From Nematostella vectensis (taxonomy: Eukaryota; Cnidaria; Anthozoa; Actiniaria; Edwardsiidae), in assembly GCF_932526225.1 (NCBI RefSeq), contig NC_064034.1:18598927-18662926 (forward strand): a stretch of DNA of 64,000 nt, given 5' to 3'. A program made the position numbers and the translations under genes. Each line of letters begins with the position of its first letter. Positions within the stretch are counted from its first letter, which is position 1. Shown here in pieces: positions 46,213 through 57,909 of the stretch. Below the pieces are notes generated by a model that ran no database searches, was not told where the DNA came from, and saw only the letters and a list, made by a program, of their open reading frames with translations.

Positions 46213-46352
46213 CAGTAGCGGATCTAGGGGGGAGGGTTTAGGGGGTTTACCCCCCCCCCCTTTGGGCTGTCGGAAAGCCTTATATTATACCCTCTCCCCC
46301 CTTTGTCACTGGGCCAAACCCCCCCTTTAGCGAAAAGCTAGATCCGCCCCTG
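46213..46352. mobile_element. 140 bp MITE with CAG...CTG ends
   Basis: The left end CAGTAGCGGATCTAG and the reverse complement of the right end CAGGGGCGGATCTAG agree at 13 of 15 positions. TTCCT lies directly outside both ends (46208-46212 and 46353-46357), a probable 5 bp target duplication. The interior is G-tract then C-tract, so the whole element can fold on itself. Confidence 0.7.
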
Positions 46353-46558
46353 TTCCTCCAGTTCGGATGTTCGGACAAAAAGTTCTCAACCACCAAACTT
46401 AAAAAAAAATACTTTAAAAAAAATGCTGATGATTTTAGCTATATTGCTATTCCTCCAGTTCGGATGTAGGACATCAGTGACAAAAATTATCAAACCACCA
46501 AACTGGATTTGTTTATCGAACATTTCGAAGATGCTATGATTATGATTAGTAAAGAGAT

Positions 46559-46872
46559 CACAGGTAGCCCAGGCAATGGTTGCTTGTCGTAGCTCGGAAT
46601 TCGGCTGTTCTGAGATCGGTCGAGTAAAGCGTTTTTTTGTGTGTGAAATGTTGTCAATAAAATTGCCTTAGAACTTAGAACATGCCTTGTTGTTGTCAAA
46701 TTCACGTGTTATAAACGATTTGGGGGGGGGGGTTCTCAACGGAATTTATGACTTCTCTCTCCCTACTAAAGAAAGATACAACATTTCACAAAAAAAAAAC
46801 GCTTTACTAGACCGATCTCAGAACAGCCGAATTCCGAGCTACGACAAGCAACCATTGCCTGGGCTACCTGTG
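46559..46872. repeat. 94 bp near-perfect inverted repeat with 125 bp spacer
   Basis: The left arm 46559-46653 (CAGGTAGCCCAGGCAATGGT onward) and the right arm 46779-46872 are reverse complements over about 94 bp with very few differences. The transcript would form a long hairpin. The high identity suggests a recent foldback element. Confidence 0.9.
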
Positions 46873-47677
46873 AAGAGATCGAGTGTAATGACCTCTTGAA
46901 GTCTGGTGGGGTAAGGGGTGGGGCATGTCGATGACAGAATAAAGACAAAGACCAAAATGATGTTGATAGTCGTGATAATAAAAAGCTAATCGCTATGTTC
47001 CTACGGTGTAAAATAATATTCTGACACCTATAACATTGCAACATCGAACACATTGAAACGTGCCTTATTTTATATGCGGCGGAGGGCGAGTGAGGAAACT
47101 AAAAAGGCGGCAAATTCCGGGAAAAGAGATCTAGAGTCATGCCGGAAGTTTGCGGTTCTAGATATGCAAGTGAGCACGCCATGAGTCAGCGGCAAAAAAG
47201 TGAGAACAGCTGTTCAACATGGCGGCAGGTTCGTCGAGGTGTGGTGAGTTTGAGGTGGGATTCCCTCCACATTATCCACGCTGGGAGCACTGTTTGTCAC
47301 ATTAGTTCCTCCAGAATTCGCTTCAATTTCTGAAGAGTTCTTCTGCAAGAGTAGCTTGCTCGTGAATGTTTAAGTAGGCGTGTGTGAGTAGCAGCGTAAT
47401 TAGCCATGACAAAGGTCACAAGCTATGTTGTGTATTGTGAGTTGTCAGCAAGGCAAACGGCACAGGTCTACACAACTTGCATCTGTCATTGAATGAGCAT
47501 CCGCGTCCTTTCCCCTTTAAAGGATCTACGATAATTCAAACTGGCTATCATCAGAGAAAAATAATCTTATTGAGCCATTCTGCTTCACTGAACTCAGAAG
47601 CTTTGGAGAAATATTTAGCGGGCGACTGTTGGTTTTTGTGACAGCGCCGAAACAAAAATCGAATGCAGCACTAAAGC
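46873..47677. other. 5' flank of the CK2-beta paralogue
   Basis: Contains a CpG-rich patch at 47080-47290. An ATG in strong context (AACATGGCGG at 47219) reads MAAGSSRCG up to a GTGAGT-type donor, so an unrelated first exon on the plus strand is possible. Evidence stops there. Confidence 0.3.
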
Positions 47678-48430
47678 ATGGAAACGAACTTAGACAAAAT
47701 GGTACTGTTTCACGAGCGAGAAAATGGCTGTAATGTAAGTACGGGTGAATGGATCCACCGATTTTGCACCAAGCTGGGAAACGACTTCTTCTGTGAAATT
47801 GAAAAGGAGTATGTTCGCGATCAGTCCAATCTCGTCGGGCTGGACGAAGAGGTGTCATGTTTTTCTCAGGCGTTGAGCGTCATCTTAGATAGAACCGACA
47901 AAACCGATGATGATTTTGTTCGATTTTCTAAAATCTCTTATCAGCCTAATGGAATGGATAAAACAGTGGCAAAAGCTGCCGAACATTTGTACGGTTTGAT
48001 TCATGCTCGATATATTCTTAGCGAGAGAGGATGTAAAAAAGTGCTCTACAAGTATTTACAGGGTGATTTTGGTCATTGCCCGCGCGTGCTTTGTTCTAAT
48101 GCCAATGTACTTCCCATAGGGCTATCCGATCAAGCAGGAGAAGAAATGGTCAAAATTTATTGTCCCAAATGCAATGAAGTTTATGAACCAAGGCAGCTCA
48201 AATACTGTTATATCGATGGTGCATATTTTGGTACAAGTTTGCCTCACATGGTCTTTATGGTATATCCCGATTACAGACCTGATATAACCTCCGAACATTA
48301 CGTCCCAAGATTATACGGCTTCAAATTGCACGGGACTTCTTACAGCCAAAATATAACAGAAAATAGGAAGTTTATCCCCAAACCTAAAGGTGTCCCTAGA
48401 TTTACAGTCAAAAAAACAAAGCTGAAGTAA
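47678..48430 (+). CDS. casein kinase II regulatory subunit beta paralogue, intronless
   Basis: A 250-residue single-exon protein that aligns along the whole CK2-beta fold. CK2-beta dimerises through a zinc finger and holds two catalytic alpha subunits, tuning their Ser/Thr kinase activity. The zinc ligands are kept: Cys134 and Cys139 (CPRVLC), Cys162 and Cys165 (CPKC). Other hallmarks are IHRFCTKLGNDFFCEIEKEY, EHLYGLIHARYILSERG, LPIGLSD, and DGAYFGTSLPHMVFM before the C-terminal VPRLYGFKLH. It differs from canonical CK2-beta in three ways. The MSSSEE autophosphorylation start is replaced by METNLDKMV with a longer N-terminus. The acidic loop is replaced by DRTDKTDDDFVRFSKISYQP. The tail ends in VKKTKLK. 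Canonical genes have several introns, so this is probably an old retrocopy kept under selection, as no stop or frameshift is seen. Confidence 0.94.
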   Translation: METNLDKMVLFHERENGCNVSTGEWIHRFCTKLGNDFFCEIEKEYVRDQSNLVGLDEEVSCFSQALSVILDRTDKTDDDFVRFSKISYQPNGMDKTVAKAAEHLYGLIHARYILSERGCKKVLYKYLQGDFGHCPRVLCSNANVLPIGLSDQAGEEMVKIYCPKCNEVYEPRQLKYCYIDGAYFGTSLPHMVFMVYPDYRPDITSEHYVPRLYGFKLHGTSYSQNITENRKFIPKPKGVPRFTVKKTKLK

Positions 48431-49451
48431 ACACAAAACTATCACTAAACTATCAAGTAAATATTCAAAGATAGTCTAACGAGGTATTTATTTATTTCTA
48501 ATAACTTTGCATAAAACAGCTTGATAAAAGTGTAAATATATCCATTGTAAAATTATCAGGATTATTTTGTGATAGTTTGGATTGAAGCAGCCCTAAAAGA
48601 AGGGCATTAATATGTATGGCCATAATTAAATTAATTGCTATCAGCTTTCAACATCATCCCAGATACTTAACCTAATCCAAGTATGACTCAATAGTATTAC
48701 CCTTAAAATGTTAGTATAAATACTCCCGTTTTAAACACAGTTTTATATAATAAGAAATGTCTTTTAATGAGTTTTAAAAATATTCTTTAGACATGATTTT
48801 TTGTAAATAATATATTTTGCAGTGGTAAGAATTGAGATTTATCATTAACGCCTTTTATAAATACCGAAAAAATTCTAATGTTGTTTGGATTGTCCATGAG
48901 TACTTCCTATTTCTTTTTTGCTATTTGATGGGTTTCTAGAGCATGAGAATGCCCTGCTGTGACATGCTAATAACTAATTGTGAGTCATGCCAAATTTTAT
49001 GTTGAAACTGTAATGCAAGGATGAAATCTGAAATCACAAGGAGACAAATGTACTATTACTTATGGAAAACCACAAACCAGAGCCTATTTATATAAACAAA
49101 TTATGATGTTTCTTAACAATGCACAAAATGCTCAAAGATAGAAGTGTGAAGATTGAAGGAATAATTCACCCTGTTACACTAAAATTTAAGAACATCATTA
49201 AGAACATATTCAGCCTTATATCGTCAGCCCAGCCTCAACTGAAAACTAAACGTTCTTAGACAAAAAAAGAGTGTAATTCAAAGTTTTAGTTTTCTTCAAT
49301 ATGCTTATTAATGCTATTGTGTACTTTACATTGTAAAATGTCAGTTAAAAAAAATATATCATTCAATGTGTGCCAAGAGCTTATTTATGTAAGGTAAAGA
49401 ATGGAATATTAATTCAATAAAATGATTTGTACTTATGTCTAGTTCCTGTGT
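48431..49451. other. 3' flank of the CK2-beta paralogue
   Basis: A/T-rich, no gene. AATAAA at 49416-49421 is a possible but distant polyadenylation signal. A motif with AGAACAT and CGTTCTTAGA near 49190-49260 resembles words near 35.4-35.7 kb. Confidence 0.4.
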
Positions 49452-49563
49452 TCCCTGATAGCAGAGGCCCCTACCTCTGTATTTCGCTGGGCTGGCGTTC
49501 GTGAGAAAAAGAGATGCCAGCCCAGCAAAATACAGAGAAAAGGGGCCTCTGCTAGCAAGGAAG
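49452..49563. repeat. ~110 bp imperfect palindrome (hairpin)
   Basis: The left arm TAGCAGAGGCCCCTACCTCTGTATTTCGCTGGGCTGGC (49459-49495) pairs with the right arm starting GCCAGCCCAGCAAAATACAG and ending GGGGCCTCTGCTAGCA, around a loop of about 20 bp. It could be a foldback MITE or, less likely, a microRNA-like hairpin. Confidence 0.8.
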
Positions 49564-50513
49564 TTCTTGTGTTATTCTCAATTAACCCCAGTCAAAAGCA
49601 GCTGTTCAACTTTGAAGTGCAAAAAATATGCTTTTAACTTGCACAAAAAAATCCTAAATGGATTTTAGTGCAGGTGCATACCAAATAATTTTTCAAGCGG
49701 GCTTCAATACCAAAAATTAAATCATTTCAATTCCATTGTTTCTCTGTTCATGGGAACCAAAAATGATAATAGAAATCAGAACATGTTAAATATCAACTAT
49801 ATTTGTAATATGATTCTAGAGGTTTTGAGAGAGAAAAATCCAGAGGAGATCCTAAAGAAAATTTATCATAGGAGGGGCAAACATAAAGAAAACCAAATAA
49901 AAAGAATAAATATATTTACTGATAATCAATAACTACAAATATTTACAAATAACAAGAGCAATATGTATATCTTGCAAGGGTCTAGATAATAATCTGTGTC
50001 CGAGGTTCTTAAACCACCAAAGTCAAAACAAACTGCACAGTCTATAGAAACAGTGGTACTGTGGAATAAAATTCGAAAAACCGTGCCCGATTTAAGGCAA
50101 AACTGCATCACGGCAAACCCTTATGCCCCCTCCTAAAATTAGCTAATGAATATTTTCCTGCAAGTTGTACCAACAGTATTAACTATAAAAACTATCCATT
50201 ATAATATAGATGGATTTTAAAACCTTAACTGTGATTTCCAATATTCTGTGAACTCCTATTAATACTTTCCAATAGCTAAACTGCTCTCTGGCTATAAAAT
50301 AATAGTTGGTGCTTTTTTATTGGCCAATATCTTAAAGAGAGCTGGCGTCGTTGGAAACCACTGGCCAATGAGAAGCTTCAAGGGTTTTGAATGATACAAG
50401 CCAGAACATGATTCGTTTCGTATTGGACGAAAAACCATAGCAACCCATAGCAACATATTTTGCTGTTAGCTCTTACACCTGAATACAGTAATATATAGAT
50501 TTAGGCATTGCCT
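49564..50513. other. intergenic, no supported gene
   Basis: Short ORFs at 49750-49932 and 49926-50111 have no domain content. Confidence 0.4.
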
Positions 50514-50763
50514 AATAGCGGAGCTCCAAACAACCAAATCTTTGCTTATTTTTGCTTAATAATTTGAAATATTAAATATTATTATGTTTCTGTTTTTGAC
50601 GACGTCATCGAAGACGTCATGTGACATCGTCACATGTGACATGTGTTTTTGCTTCTAGTGACAGACAGACATCGCGTCATGAAAACTCGAGACCATGGGT
50701 TGCCAATATTTGTTACCATTTGTTTTATATATCACTTTTTCTTAGGTATGGGGCTCCGCTATT
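50514..50763. mobile_element. 250 bp MITE-like element
   Basis: AATAGCGGAGCTCC at the left is matched by GGGGCTCCGCTATT at the right, with one mismatch. The GGAGC...GCTCCGCTA theme also ends family A copies at 17190-17215 and 18898-18917, so these may be related. The interior has GACGTCAT and CACATGTGACATGTG palindromes. Confidence 0.5.
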
Positions 50764-51135
50764 ATTCTTGTGTTAGTTTAGGTGATCAGGTTAGACTCAA
50801 GCTAGTTCAATAAATTCCAATTTAATTAAAATATACAGATTTTTGAAATATCAAAAGGATTATCAAAATTTATATGGCTTCTTAAAATAGTGCATAAAAA
50901 ACTGCTGTAGAGTTACGATATGGCAAATCCTACATTTTTCTTGCCATAGAAAAAGTTATTCCAAAAATTTATTCTGGGCCTGAAGAACAGTGTGAAGTCA
51001 CAAGCCTTTCACCAAAAATGCGGCTTTTAGAGTTGGAATAATGTTCTACCTCTGCTGAATTATTATTTTTTAACATCAAGTAATTTTTTCTGTCACAAAA
51101 AGTGTTCTAGAATAAGCAAGTATCTCTGGCCACGG
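50764..51135. other. 3' flank of the receptor-like gene
   Basis: No feature seen; probably includes the 3' UTR of the minus-strand gene. Confidence 0.4.
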
Positions 51136-54100
51136 CTACAATATAGGTATAACTCTATCTGGCTCACTGTACCCAGGATTAGCAAAATCAATCATCTTGT
51201 CTTCTGATCTTTGTGGCTTGACATCACATACTGCATACAAGGGCCCTTGTATAAATAAAAGCGAAGTTTAGTTAGGGATCTTATAAAGTTAAAAATAAAT
51301 CCAAAAATCTGAGCAAACTTCGGAAGTGGTTGGATGGGTCAAGGGCCAACATGAAAACAATCTGATTTTTTCATGTCGACTGCCCATAATGTGTTTATTG
51401 ACCTTATTTGCCTTTGAGTCCATAGGCTTAAAACCACACAAACAACAATAGCATACAGAACTTACTGAAGAAACATACCTGTTGCTCCAGGTTTAGTGCA
51501 GACCAGTTGCTCAGTGTGTGCTGGTTCTGACTGTTATATAAAGTAAATAATGGATTTTTAGTGAGATGAAGGATATACAGACCACCCATCCAGCCTCCCT
51601 AGCCACACCTAAGGATCCTAATAGTTTGTTGATTTTGTTGAAGTTTGATGCAAGCAATGTAGGGACGGCAGAGAACATGAAGGGAAGGAAAGTTTTTACC
51701 ATCGAGTCAATTAAGGAGGCTAGTTAGTAATTCTTTATAGCATTTTTTTTAACTTACTCGTTATATAGTTGACGTGTAGTAGTCTCAAATCTCGTCCAAT
51801 TTTATTCATGTTTTTGGAGGAAGATATTTAATCATCCGTATTTGATGTGCTACTGTTTTACTTTATTTATCGGTAACCAATTTAAAGTTATTTAACATAT
51901 GAACAGACCAGTATTTTATAAACTTTCCGATAAATTTTCAAAAATAACCAATGCTTTTTCTTTAAATTTGCGGAGAGACATGACTTATACTTAGGCATGA
52001 TGGGGATCATAGTGGCAAGTCTAATCTGACCATGTAAATTTTTTTTGTCCGCATTTTCTACCTTCGCTTCAGGCCACATTGCGTTATCCTTCAATTTGTT
52101 TTAGAGAAAGCAGATACACCTTTGTTGTATTCAGCCAAAGAAAGCTTAGTGGTTGTCTTCATATGTACGTAAAGGACAGGGGTATGGATTATTTCTATTA
52201 GACATGACCAAAGAGCGAATTCAAATTATTATTTATATTTCGAATCCTCTTGAAAATTCAATGTCTTTGCTTAAAAATCGACAATAAGCAATTCTGTGAT
52301 TTCTCGTTTTAATGGAGCTTTGGGGACTCTAAAATACAGTTACTCAGCAAGTTCTGTCCCTATCCCGAAATACAATATTGAGTATGAAGAATATTTATCT
52401 CCTTCTCTATTCCGAGCCAAAAAAACTTGCATGCTCAATGGAACCCCCTAATTATTCATGTTGTGGACCTAGAAGACATTTGCACAGGCATAGAGACATT
52501 CTAAATTGTTATGTAGCAAACTAGTTTACTGGTGGTGCTGTAACTGTAAACAAACTGTATGGTGTAAAATTCAACATACCTGTTTTGGCAGCGCTGGTAT
52601 TGTTACGTTCTGATACAAATGTTGATTTGGACGCATTGGAGGCGCTGTGTTAGCAGGGAGTGATGAACTTGGCTGCTGGTAACAAGGCTGTGGTATTAAG
52701 ACTTCTTGCTGTGTTTCTAGCGCCTGGTAGGATGAGGCATGGCCACTAGCATTGTTGTTATTACGCACTAGTGGCTGATATGGTCTTGCAGGTAAGGGCA
52801 TGGGCTCTACTGCGTCGTATGTTGAAGCAGCATTGCCTTCTTGGATATCTATGCTAGGGTCTGGGCCTCTTTCATATGTGGGGTTGACTATAAATGTTCA
52901 AAGAACGCAGAAGTAAGCAAAATATGATGAGTGTGTCGCAATTTGCCGAATCTGAAATTTATCTCTCAATTCCTGTTCTTTTTTTGACAACAGTAATTCT
53001 GCTAACTTTTGATGGCTTTTTGTAAGAAATCGTGTCAGTTATTGCTATTGACCTATATAGTTTTGTGTATTTTAAAACCAGGCACTAAAACAAGTATTCA
53101 CAGTAGAAACCTTCAAAGGGTTGGACTTCATACTGCACTTGCTACTAACAGAGACATGTTTGGGGTTATGGTAATACCCTAAATAAACAACAATAGTTAC
53201 CTTCGGAACCAGCTCCCTTGCGCTTGTCTCTGTAACATTAATCATTAAAATAAATAATTCAGTTTTTTTTATTATTTAGCAACACAATTCTATACATTTT
53301 GGGTAACGTAGATATTTTTTTTTAAAAAGCCCTTTTGATTCTTTTGTATCAGACGCAGTAGTGGCAGTGACCTAAAACAATAAACCTTAATTAATTGTTA
53401 TATGTTTATTTTGATTTTTTTCTGAGGAGGGGTTCCCTCTGCAACTGTTAGGGTGGATATAAGAGGTGGACCTCTGCATTATCTCCTTTCAAGTTCATTT
53501 TCTAGTTTGTGGATCCCCAAGTCTACATCCAACTGTAAACTGAATTATATATTGATTAATAACTAATTAAAGCACCAGAAACTCACTCTGCACGGCATTT
53601 GTGAACAAAAGCACAAACAGCCACAAAAATGACAGCCACCAAGCTCCCCACTACAGCAAGAGCAATAATGATTCCATGAGATGAGGCGGGATCTCCTTGA
53701 CTCCTATCAGTAGCACCAGGGCTCTCAGTAATATGCAATGTTGATGTTGATGAAGATATGGAGGTACGGAAGACAACAGTTGAAGAAGGCAGGTTTGGTA
53801 GAAGGGTAGGTAAAACACCATTAACTAAAAAAATAAAAGCAAGCTGTTAGTAAGCTATATTTCTAGCTTTTGAGAGGCCTTAACATCTCGAGTTATAGGG
53901 CGGGCTTGGAAGGCTCACAATCCAGTCCTTTTATTATGCAGGATGTCCCTTTTATAGGTTTGAGGTATAAATGTTATCTGCTGTAAATTGAGTCTATTCT
54001 TATATTTGTAGAATGATCATTTTTGGTTTGTCGTTGATGTAACTATCAGCCATACCTCATGGGTTTGGAGAAAATGTCTTGTTTGCTTCCAATTGAGAAT

Positions 54101-55906
54101 TGTGATTGCTCATTTTTTAACACAACATTAGCAGCCATTAATAGAGTCAAAACTAAACATCTCACAGGCTCCCTACAACATGTCAATTAGTATACGCATG
54201 ATTGTCACTGCAGGGCTACTCACATGAGCGGGATCCAGATGACTTGAAAACTAGAACAGAATTCCTTGTCCCTTTGTTACATGATATATAAAGTGCAAAC
54301 ACTAGACCGTTGAACTGCCGCCCAAATGTGGGCTGCCACTGGAAACAAATGAAATAAAAAAAATATATAAAAGATGTTTGATTAATATTCCAGGATCCTG
54401 GAAAATGCACATCGGGAAGAGACTTAAGGTCAAGATCTATTAGACAAATCACCCAATTTATGCTATTCAAACATAATAGTCAGCGGCTGTAAATATAGCA
54501 AGTGAAATATGGTATCTCTTGTCTTCTGTACTTTTGTTTTGTCCCAAATTTTTGTATCATTATAGCAAGATGATTATTATATTGATACATTGATTGTCAT
54601 AATTATTTACTCCAAAGTTCCTGCTGTCCTAGCGCTAACCCCAACTGTAAAAGATGTGCTTCAGAAGGGAGGGGGGGTGTGTGGAGCTCCCAAGCTCAAG
54701 AAAAAGCATTCAAGTACATTCAAGATCACCTTTTCCTCACAGTAGAGTACTTAAAAAAATTGCAAACATTGGAGGGGGTTTAGCCTCCACATCCCCTTCT
54801 GCAGCCCTTGGAGAACAGCACAATTTACTTACTTGAAGAACATTATCCTTAACACCAGAAATGACATGGAATGTGGTTTGGTGGTATCCAATTGGCCAGA
54901 CTTGTCTCCAAACACCTTCGTAAAAGTAGTAGGACTTTGAGCTGTCAATGCTACAGTCTTTAGTGTTCTCGGCAATGACACCATTTATCTGCACACATAG
55001 CGTGCGCTTTCCTGATATTGACAGGTTAACCACAGGTGCATCCTGGGTAGTGTAAGTCTCGCATTCTTTTTTAGCACTTAGCCGGAATATAGAGTCTGAA
55101 AAACAAAGAATGGCCATGTCAAAATATATTGAGTTACTATAAACTTTATTCAGGTAGCGAGTGTGTGGTTTTTCAATACCAAGTTTGTAGCAAGGGCACA
55201 TATTTTCATATACGCCAGTGCCCCACCCTCCCGAACCCTTCCAAAAACACACCACTATATAGCCTTGCAGTATTCTGTCGCATAACAAAGCGGAAAAAAA
55301 TTAATAAATGTCACAAGTATGCTCTAATGCAGTATGTGAGTCTCTAGTGTTTATAACCAATAAATGAAAGAATAAAAAATGCGGAGATATGCATTCACAG
55401 TCATAAATACATTAAGGTAGAATTTTAAAATTCTTTCAAAGAAGGGGCCAGTCCAGTCCTTGCTTAGCGGATATTTTGGTAAGTCTTATAGTACGAATGA
55501 AGTACTTACATTACATCTTTAATCAGTCAATCTTTTACTTTCTAAAGATTATTCGAATAGAAGTAAAAACTTATCAACAACATATTGTTGACTGTAGACA
55601 AGGTTCAGCCTCACCTCCTGTGATAATGTTGTTCGGTAATGTCCTTGGCAGGCTTGTTGTTAGATTTAGATCTGTCACACATTTCAACATATGCACAAGA
55701 AACGTCGACTGTCCAAAAGAACATTGACAACGGCAGCCTTCCGAAGTCCTAAAGCCGCCTGCTTCCGAACAACTCGCACAATGGATGTCAGGATTTGTGA
55801 ATATATCGCCATTGAGTTGTCTCGTCACATTATAAATAGGGTTAAACGCTCTAACCTCCTCAGAAAGCACAACAGTGAGAATTAATATCAATGTTGTTGA
55901 AAGCAT
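51136..55906 (-). CDS. single-pass receptor-like membrane protein with tyrosine-rich tail, unrecognised
   Basis: Eight in-phase exons: 55906-55615, 55095-54833, 54338-54224, 53824-53587, 53229-53201, 52887-52580, 51530-51479 and 51245-51136. They give 468 aa. A signal peptide (MLSTTLILILTVVLSEEVRA) is followed by a cysteine cluster (CASC, then CRCQC), a second part with paired cysteines and sequons (NVT, NLT, NLS), a Ser/Thr-rich stalk (TSISSSTSTLHITE), and one membrane helix at about 274-297 ending HKCRA. The cytoplasmic tail carries eight tyrosines: NPTY317, Y336DAV, Y349QPL, Y366QAL, Y382QQP, Y404QNV, Y436AV and NPGY458. These are NPxY, YxxL and YxN contexts that bind PTB or SH2 domains when phosphorylated. 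The extracellular fold is unknown to me. The structure suggests a cell-surface signalling or adhesion receptor. Exon 5 (29 bp) and exons 7-8 are supported mainly by phase and splice sites. Confidence 0.75.
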
Positions 55907-56953
55907 TCCTTTACATAGGGGTTCGACGCGATTCTGTAATGAAAGTCACATCGGTTACTGTGAAACCAGCTGAAAGAGTTGTACGTGGATCCAGTAGAAA
56001 CTTTATAGCATCATCAATTGGTAAAGACAACCATTGGGTTCAGCTCTTTTCTTTGTGAAATATTTCACGGTATTGTATAGGCGCTGAGAGGATAAGGACG
56101 GCTCTTCACTAGCTGTAGGGACTGCATGCCCGTGACGATATAACCGGAAACTAGTGTGTGACAGATGGGTGTGACGCCCTAGCTCGCTGCTTACAAATGA
56201 CGTAGCCGGAAGTTGTGAACATATTAAAGAAGGACCTGCGGTATAAAAAGCGCGTGCCCGTGGGCAAAATGACTTTTGTTGTCAGTAGACCTCCGAGCTG
56301 TGCGGAGCCTCTAACATTAACGCAACTATTATTTTCGGTTTTCTATCTCAAAATAAATGAAAAACCCATAAAAAGACTCATTATCAAAAGATAATAATCA
56401 TCAGTCCCAAATAACATCAAAATGCGACCTAACGATGTCTCAAAATACTAAAAATAGCCGGTAAAATGAATAAGAAGTTGGTAAAACAGAGCCATTTTAT
56501 CTGCCGGAAAAAAATATCAATCACTTCCGTGTGCGGTTAGTTTGGTAAAATGCAGTGATGTCATTTGCGATTTTCCATCAAAATTACGAGAAAGTACTTC
56601 CTCAACATGCTATAAAATGTAAGAGGGGATTTGGTAAAAATATGCTTTTGAGTGAATATTTACAACTTTTGAATCAACTAGATCCACAAATAGAGCAATA
56701 AAATATCATACAAGACAATTAATCAACTCATCATCAAGTATGACTTTTTTCTTTGCCTTTTTAATCTCCTTTTCCTTCCCATTCAAGCTAGATATCAATT
56801 GCACAGGTCTTGGAGAAGTCAATAAAGCGCCATTTGCTTTCCCGCGTGTTTTAGGAAAAATCCTCGTTTTAGCATATCAGCAACCCTTTTCTTCATCACC
56901 ATACAAAGATAAGTTCATATAAAATATTGGATTTTAACAGTTTCTTCCTACAG
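55907..56953. other. upstream region between divergent transcription units
   Basis: No clear gene. Contains the TATA box at 56242 and short ORFs with no domain. Confidence 0.4.
56242..56248 (+). promoter_or_regulatory. TATA box candidate
   Basis: TATAAAA followed by a G/C-rich stretch, with an ATG 28 bp further on (AAAATGACTTTTG) and a small stem-loop CTCCGAGCTGTGCGGAG at 56291-56307. No convincing gene follows: the ORF from that ATG is 42 codons. Confidence 0.35.
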
Positions 56954-57192
56954 CTTCTTGATTCAGTGGACTCTGATGAAATCCATAAAAGTTTTGTGAA
57001 CTTTCAAAACGATTCATTCACTGCAAAATTCAACGAACGACTAAAATCCAACCCTGCAATCTCCATTCTTCACAATTTTGACACAAGAGCTGCTGTTGTT
57101 GTTTACCAGAGTACTTCGTCAAAAGATGAATCCACTTTGATAGGTTTTCGCCTTAAAATAAGCGGGAAGAAAACAAAAATACGAGCTAGAAA
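56954..57192 (+). CDS. candidate internal exon, unrecognised
   Basis: A good acceptor (TTTCTTCCTACAG) opens a frame reading LLDSVDSDEIHKSFVNFQND. It stays open to KTKIRAR and meets a donor (AAAGTAAGAG). The composition is protein-like and the exon is 239 bp. No neighbouring exon was identified, so the gene is undefined. Confidence 0.35.
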
Positions 57193-57909
57193 GTAAGAGC
57201 AAGTCTCCGTTCAGCAAATTTTGATTTCAAATCTCTCAACTGCGCAGAAATCGTGTGCATCGTCTAGGTCAGGCGTTGTCAAAAACTTGCAAAGACGCCG
57301 GCATTTTTTCGCGCACAAAAATTCAAAATAAATTTATTTATATTATAGATATGTTTCTTTTTTCACCACAAAAAGATCCGGGATGGTTTGTAGGAGGTGT
57401 GTAGGGTATTCAATTTATACACGAAGGCGCGGTATAAAACGGCCTCAGCCCCGCCCCCATATTTCAAATGGAGAGAAAGTCTAACATGGCGGCCATTATC
57501 GTTACGAGCCCAGTCAATAAAGAATGCCCCCAAATCTAATGATTTGATATCCAACGAATAAAATATTTCCCAAATGAAAGAAAAGATATGTTTGATTTGT
57601 GCTTCAAGCCTTTCTTGGCAGCGAGAAATGCATATTTATTAGAATTCGTACATTTACGGCGCGATTTCAAATCTCCCGCCTTTCCCTTCGACGCCATTTT
57701 TGGTATGTATACCTTCCCGACTCTCCTAGGAAAGAATTTGGTGAGCTTGGGCCCGCAATGACCACAGTCATTGCTTAGCAGTCTATCCTAAGGGATTATG
57801 CGTGCAATGGGGTACAAACAGAGCTAAATTTTGCCATTCTTAGCGTGTTTAGAAAACATGTTTCGTGGAGCGATTTTGCCTCATTTCCTCTCACTTTTCT
57901 TGGTTTACC
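57193..57909. other. CpG-richer promoter-like stretch
   Basis: Two patches with GCGCG, CCCGCC and GGCGGCC at 57280-57310 and 57410-57500, and another at 57655-57700 ending GACGCCATTTTTGGTATGT, which contains a splice-donor-like GTATGT. This could be the first, non-coding exon of the small ORF at 57910-58053. Confidence 0.35.

Noticed and set aside
47526-47858. Minus-strand ORF of 110 codons over the start of the CK2-beta paralogue
   Set aside because: Antisense to a recognisable protein and without motifs of its own.
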